In this document: piece by piece, positions 60,516 to 64,000 of the stretch | Layout of the letters: each line of letters opens with the position of its first letter | Position numbering within the stretch: the stretch's first letter is position 1 | Assembly: GCA_016748015.1 (NCBI GenBank) | Contig: JAAOMT010000570.1 | Location: forward strand, 713,253-777,252 | Direction: 5' to 3' | Origin: Geosiphon pyriformis | Taxonomy: Eukaryota; Glomeromycota; Glomeromycetes; Archaeosporales; Geosiphonaceae | Length of the DNA: 64,000 nucleotides | Position numbers and translations under genes: made by a program | The notes under the pieces: model-generated | The model's input: the letters and a program-made list of their open reading frames with translations, nothing else | Database searches by the model: none | Told to the model about the DNA's origin: nothing

Positions 60516-62968
60516 TTATTTTACACGGCTTTTACCCCTTCGCTTCATGCTCTTTTTTTCCTTGGAACCTAGAGCGGATATGGATCCCTGAGCATTCGAT
60601 GACGATGACGCTTGAATATTGCCGGGATCTGCTAGCAACGTTGAAGAAGATGAAGCTGCAGCTGGGTCATTAATATACCTGGATTTTGTTTCCCTCCTAT
60701 TCCTTTCTTTCATTCGACAGTAAAGCTTTTCTTTTTGTCTACATACTCGAATTATTAAATCCCGGGCAGCTGTCATCTTCCGAAGGAACTGTCGACTATA
60801 ATCAAGCTGTTCCTAGAAAGATCATATGATTTTTTAAACTAACAGAATTTCGAAATAATCATTTCCACTCAATTTATTTACCAATAATTTTTCTCGTATA
60901 TCTTTTAGCGTCTCCAACCCATCGTCTTTTGCTTCCAGAGCTCTTTTCCCTTTGATACTTTCGTTTCCTTGAAGTCCCATGTTTAGAACTCCAAATCCAC
61001 TACCACCTTCCGACTTTTCCGTTTTTGAAACTCGCGTGGTGACAGTTTCAGGTAACGGATTAATCCTAAAATCCAATTCTTGGTACATGGGATCGTCACC
61101 TTGAAGAATGGTGTATAGCCTGTTCAGAACTTTATTGAAGCTATGCTCATCTTCAATCATTTGTGAAAATGCTGCTGAAAGCTTGCTGAGCCTTTGATCT
61201 TTTAGAACACGTTTGAGCGCGGGCCTTTTGACTATATCCTCGGGGCTTTGGAGAGGACCAAGAATATCTGCGATTATAAAATTAAAATTCAATTTAAAAT
61301 TAAATCTATGATTGAAATATTTTAATTAATCAATTCATAATATTATCGTATGGATTTGTCAGATTTGAAAGGATCAACATATTTTTAAAGTTCTGATTGT
61401 TGAGCTTGAATTTTTTATTCATCATGTACCATATCAAATAAAGGTAAATATCCAATAATGGCTATAATTATTTAATCATAATTTTAATATCGTAGAAAAT
61501 TTCTTGCCTTTAATTATAACTTCTTTATAGGGGTTATCTTCTTCGTCGCCACTAAATTCCAGCATCTTATCGACATCTTTAGGTATTCGGTAAATAATAT
61601 GTCGTCTTTGGCCACTAGGCCCGATAACATGTTCCAAATCTTCATGATATCCATAAGGAGCTCGTAATTTGGGATTACCACTTAATGCTTCTGCACGTCG
61701 CTTGAGTTTATTTCCACGATTATGTGGAGTGAATCCAATTTCTTGTTCTTTTAAGCTGCCATCATCGTCATCAGATAATTCTTTTTTAATTCGCATGAAT
61801 TCTATTGATCAAAACATGAATACCTTAAATTGAATTTTTTTTTGCAGATTTACAAAAATCAAAAAATACCTGTAGTCGTTTCCAAATGTTCTTCCTCCTC
61901 TTCATAGTCAACTTCTGGATAGTGAGCTAGAAGATTCGAGCTTGGGGCATCACTCGGTTCAGATTTGATATATCTCATTGGTTCTTCGTATTTTTCATCA
62001 TTTCCTCGTTGTGAGGCTGCCCATTCCAGAACCTTGGCGGCTGAAACAGCAGCTGAAGATGAAGGTGATGATAGGAGTTGTGTTGTTACCAGTGAATGTG
62101 TTTGTCGTTGTGGGGTTGATGGGCGAGAGGATTGGGTGAGATTTGTTCCTGGTGCTAAAGTACGTGATGAATGCTGACTATTTTGAATGTTTAATGCCGA
62201 ATGAGTTGCATGAAAAATTTGAGATGAAGATTGGCCAACTGGAGACATTGAAGGACGCTGCGGAGATAAAGGGGGATTTGAATTAACTGAGCCATGGGAA
62301 TTTGACTGACTTTGTGTCGATTGACTGGTAAGTTGTGATGGTTGGGAATTAGATATACGGCTAGACGATGTGATTATGGGCTGTGGGCGAGATGCAAAGG
62401 AGCCAAATTGTGGAGGACGTTGAGATTGGGTAGGGGTCACGGTTCCAGAACCATTTACTATAGTTGGAGTAGTCCTATTATCAGATTGATAAGTTTGTGG
62501 AATTGGCCCAGAAGCTTGAGCAAGTATTGGACGCACTTGAGTAGGTGATCTTTGTCCATTGATTTGTGAGCCTGCTCCTGTCTGTGGTAAAATGCGAATC
62601 TGTTGAATCACTTGCGGCTGACCTTGAGTGGGAGATTGTGCAAGAGAAATAGGTTGAGGTGTTTGTTGTAAAGGTGACTGTCTGGATAATTGTAATTGAT
62701 GTGTTGAAAGGTTGTTTTGTCGTTGTACAGTAGCGTGTTGAGGCACAGGAAGTCGTACACCATTTTGTAAAATAGGAACGGTAGGCCTTCCCACTTGTGT
62801 TTGCGTAGGTACACGGGACGACAAGGAAGAAGGGTGAGATGCCAATTGAACTTGTGAAGAAGATAACGTCCCCTGCTGTGTTTGTGGAGCAGGCTGTATA
62901 GGTACCGGTTGAGTTGGAGGAGGGGGTGGAGGGGTTGGTGCCGGTATCTGTAAAGGTTGATCTTGCAT
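60516..62968 (-). CDS. RXT2: RXT2-like subunit of the Rpd3L histone deacetylase complex
   Basis: Exons 61870-62968, 61508-61801, 60882-61267 and 60516-60812 (minus) join in phase to 691 aa. Residues 1 to about 320 are Pro/Gln/Ser-rich and look disordered. The RXT2 N-terminal-type region covers about 385-560: HNRGNKLKRRAEAL, GYHEDLEHVIGPSGQRRHI, then DILGPLQSPEDIVKRPALKR and LNRLYTILQGDDP. A coiled, basic C-terminus follows (EQLDYSRQFLRKM, VCRQKEKLYCRM) and ends KSMKRRGKSRVK, a likely nuclear signal. RXT2 belongs to the large Rpd3/Sin3 deacetylase complex. Intron 2 (61268-61507) starts with GC (AAAG-GCAAGA) and ends CGCAG, a GC-AG intron; no GT choice keeps the domain in phase. The domain call is from memory of the family pattern. 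Confidence 0.72.
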
Positions 62969-64000
62969 GCTAACTCTTCTTCACAAAGTTTATAGGCTTT
63001 AAAAGGTGAGTTGCTATTTCGCGACTTTCTCTAAAGAAAGAGTTTTTTTTTTTAAATTTCATGGGTCGCTAGCTTACAATGAGACTTTTTATTATTAACC
63101 AATAAGTACCCATTCACATGAGGAAAAATCAAAAAAAAACCGAGAACTCGAATTAAAAAATCTGTGTACTCTATTTTATCCTTAAAACCAAAACATTTTG
63201 TGATATATATATTTATTTTAATTGCAATAATAATAATAATACCGAATTTGGATTTGATTACAATTAATTAAAATATTACATTTATTTGTTACAATATTAA
63301 TCAATATTGTCAATTTAAATCATAATAATAAGCATTTTTTAAAATTAGTAAATTGAATATTTATTGTAATTTTTTTAATGGTAAAATATAATAAATATAT
63401 ACCAATCTTGTTTTTTATTTCATAAAAATGTATATAAATTTTTTTTCAATTAATTTAAAAAAACTATAATTTAATGTAAAAATTATTATGTTCAATTAAT
63501 TTTTTGATTTAGATAAAAATATTTAATTTTGTGATAATAATTTACAGACAAGAAAAATATTGTTAATATATTTACTTTTTGTAAACAAAAAACACAGCAA
63601 TATTTATTTTAATTGTAAACTTAAATATATTTGAAATATAACAAAAAAATATCTATTATAAAATCTTATTAAAAACTTGTTTTTTGGCACAAGTAATACA
63701 TTTTGAAATTTTGTGTTGATTATTTTAAAAAACATATATTAATAAAGCATAAGCTAACTTTTAAAAAAACAATTAATTAAAACATTATATTGTGTTTTAA
63801 TTGCTTTTAAAATATATTTTAACTTTTATTTAATTTATTTTCTGTTTATTATAATTAAAATGTTTTTTAGTTATGTATTTATTTATAGTTATTTTATGAA
63901 ATAAACATTATACATTACAACTTTTACTAAAACAATGTGTTAAAATTTATTGATTAAAACAAATAGTTTATTATTGATTTTAATTAAATATGTTATATTT
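62969..64000. other. RXT2-like 5' flank, then AT-rich DNA
   Basis: The first ~200 bp contain a T run (63041-63052) and CCGAGAACTCGAATT near 63140, and are the likely promoter. From about 63.2 kb to the end the sequence is A/T-only without a supported gene and resembles the decayed repeat DNA of the left half. Confidence 0.6.

Noticed and set aside
62608-62814. Minus-strand ORF inside the RXT2-like gene
   Set aside because: It is out of frame with the long exon and has no known motif.

Overview
The window looks like nuclear DNA of an arbuscular mycorrhizal fungus (Glomeromycotina, most like Rhizophagus, with Gigaspora not excluded). The base composition is very AT-rich. The genes have many short GT-AG introns. 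The repeats are dominated by one LINE family (ORF1 with a CCHC knuckle, ORF2 with an EEP endonuclease and RNase H) and two Ty3/gypsy families whose protein sequences I recognise from that clade. The species call is recognition from memory, not a search.

Layout. 1-44.28 kb is a repeat block with no host gene that I can support. From the left it holds: two tandem, badly decayed LINE copies (1-4.2 kb, minus); a truncated gypsy family-B element (B1, 5.08-8.81 kb) fused to a LINE ORF1 copy (8.81-10.2 kb, minus) that faces a second LINE ORF1 copy (11.08-12.55 kb, plus); a family-A LTR plus 450 bp of internal sequence; a near full-length family-A element (13.99-24.77 kb) whose 5' LTR is split by a solo family-B LTR; a family-B element (B2, 24.77-32.58 kb) cut in integrase by the A element and itself sitting in the gag of an older B copy (B3, to 35.1 kb); a decayed solo A LTR; a decayed B copy (B4, 38.4-41.98 kb); and a 5'-truncated decayed LINE (42.0-43.3 kb).

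44.28-63 kb is a gene-rich island with eight spliced host genes. I rebuilt them exon by exon, with all phases consistent: an SR-type splicing factor (+), ribosomal protein eS6 (-), DPH7 (-), an oxysterol-binding protein (+), two divergent paralogous lipase-3-like membrane proteins (-/+), DPH4 (-) and an RXT2-like Rpd3L histone-deacetylase subunit (-). One more LINE remnant lies at about 54.4-55.2 kb. AT-rich DNA resumes after 63 kb.

How things fit together. DPH7 and DPH4 both act in diphthamide synthesis on elongation factor 2, and eS6 is next to DPH7, so translation genes are over-represented. DPH7/OSBP and the two lipase-like genes are divergent pairs with short shared promoters.

Most unusual points. 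(1) Both lipase-3-like paralogues lack the nucleophile serine (GxSxG reads GFGES or GFGNG), while the region of the other catalytic residues looks retained. (2) Both gypsy families carry a dUTPase domain and a Cys-rich domain between protease and RT, plus an extra ORF after integrase that in family A stops inside the 3' LTR. (3) The loss of catalytic residues in the retroelements is repeatedly a G-to-A change. (4) A 22-bp motif is shared by two host promoters.
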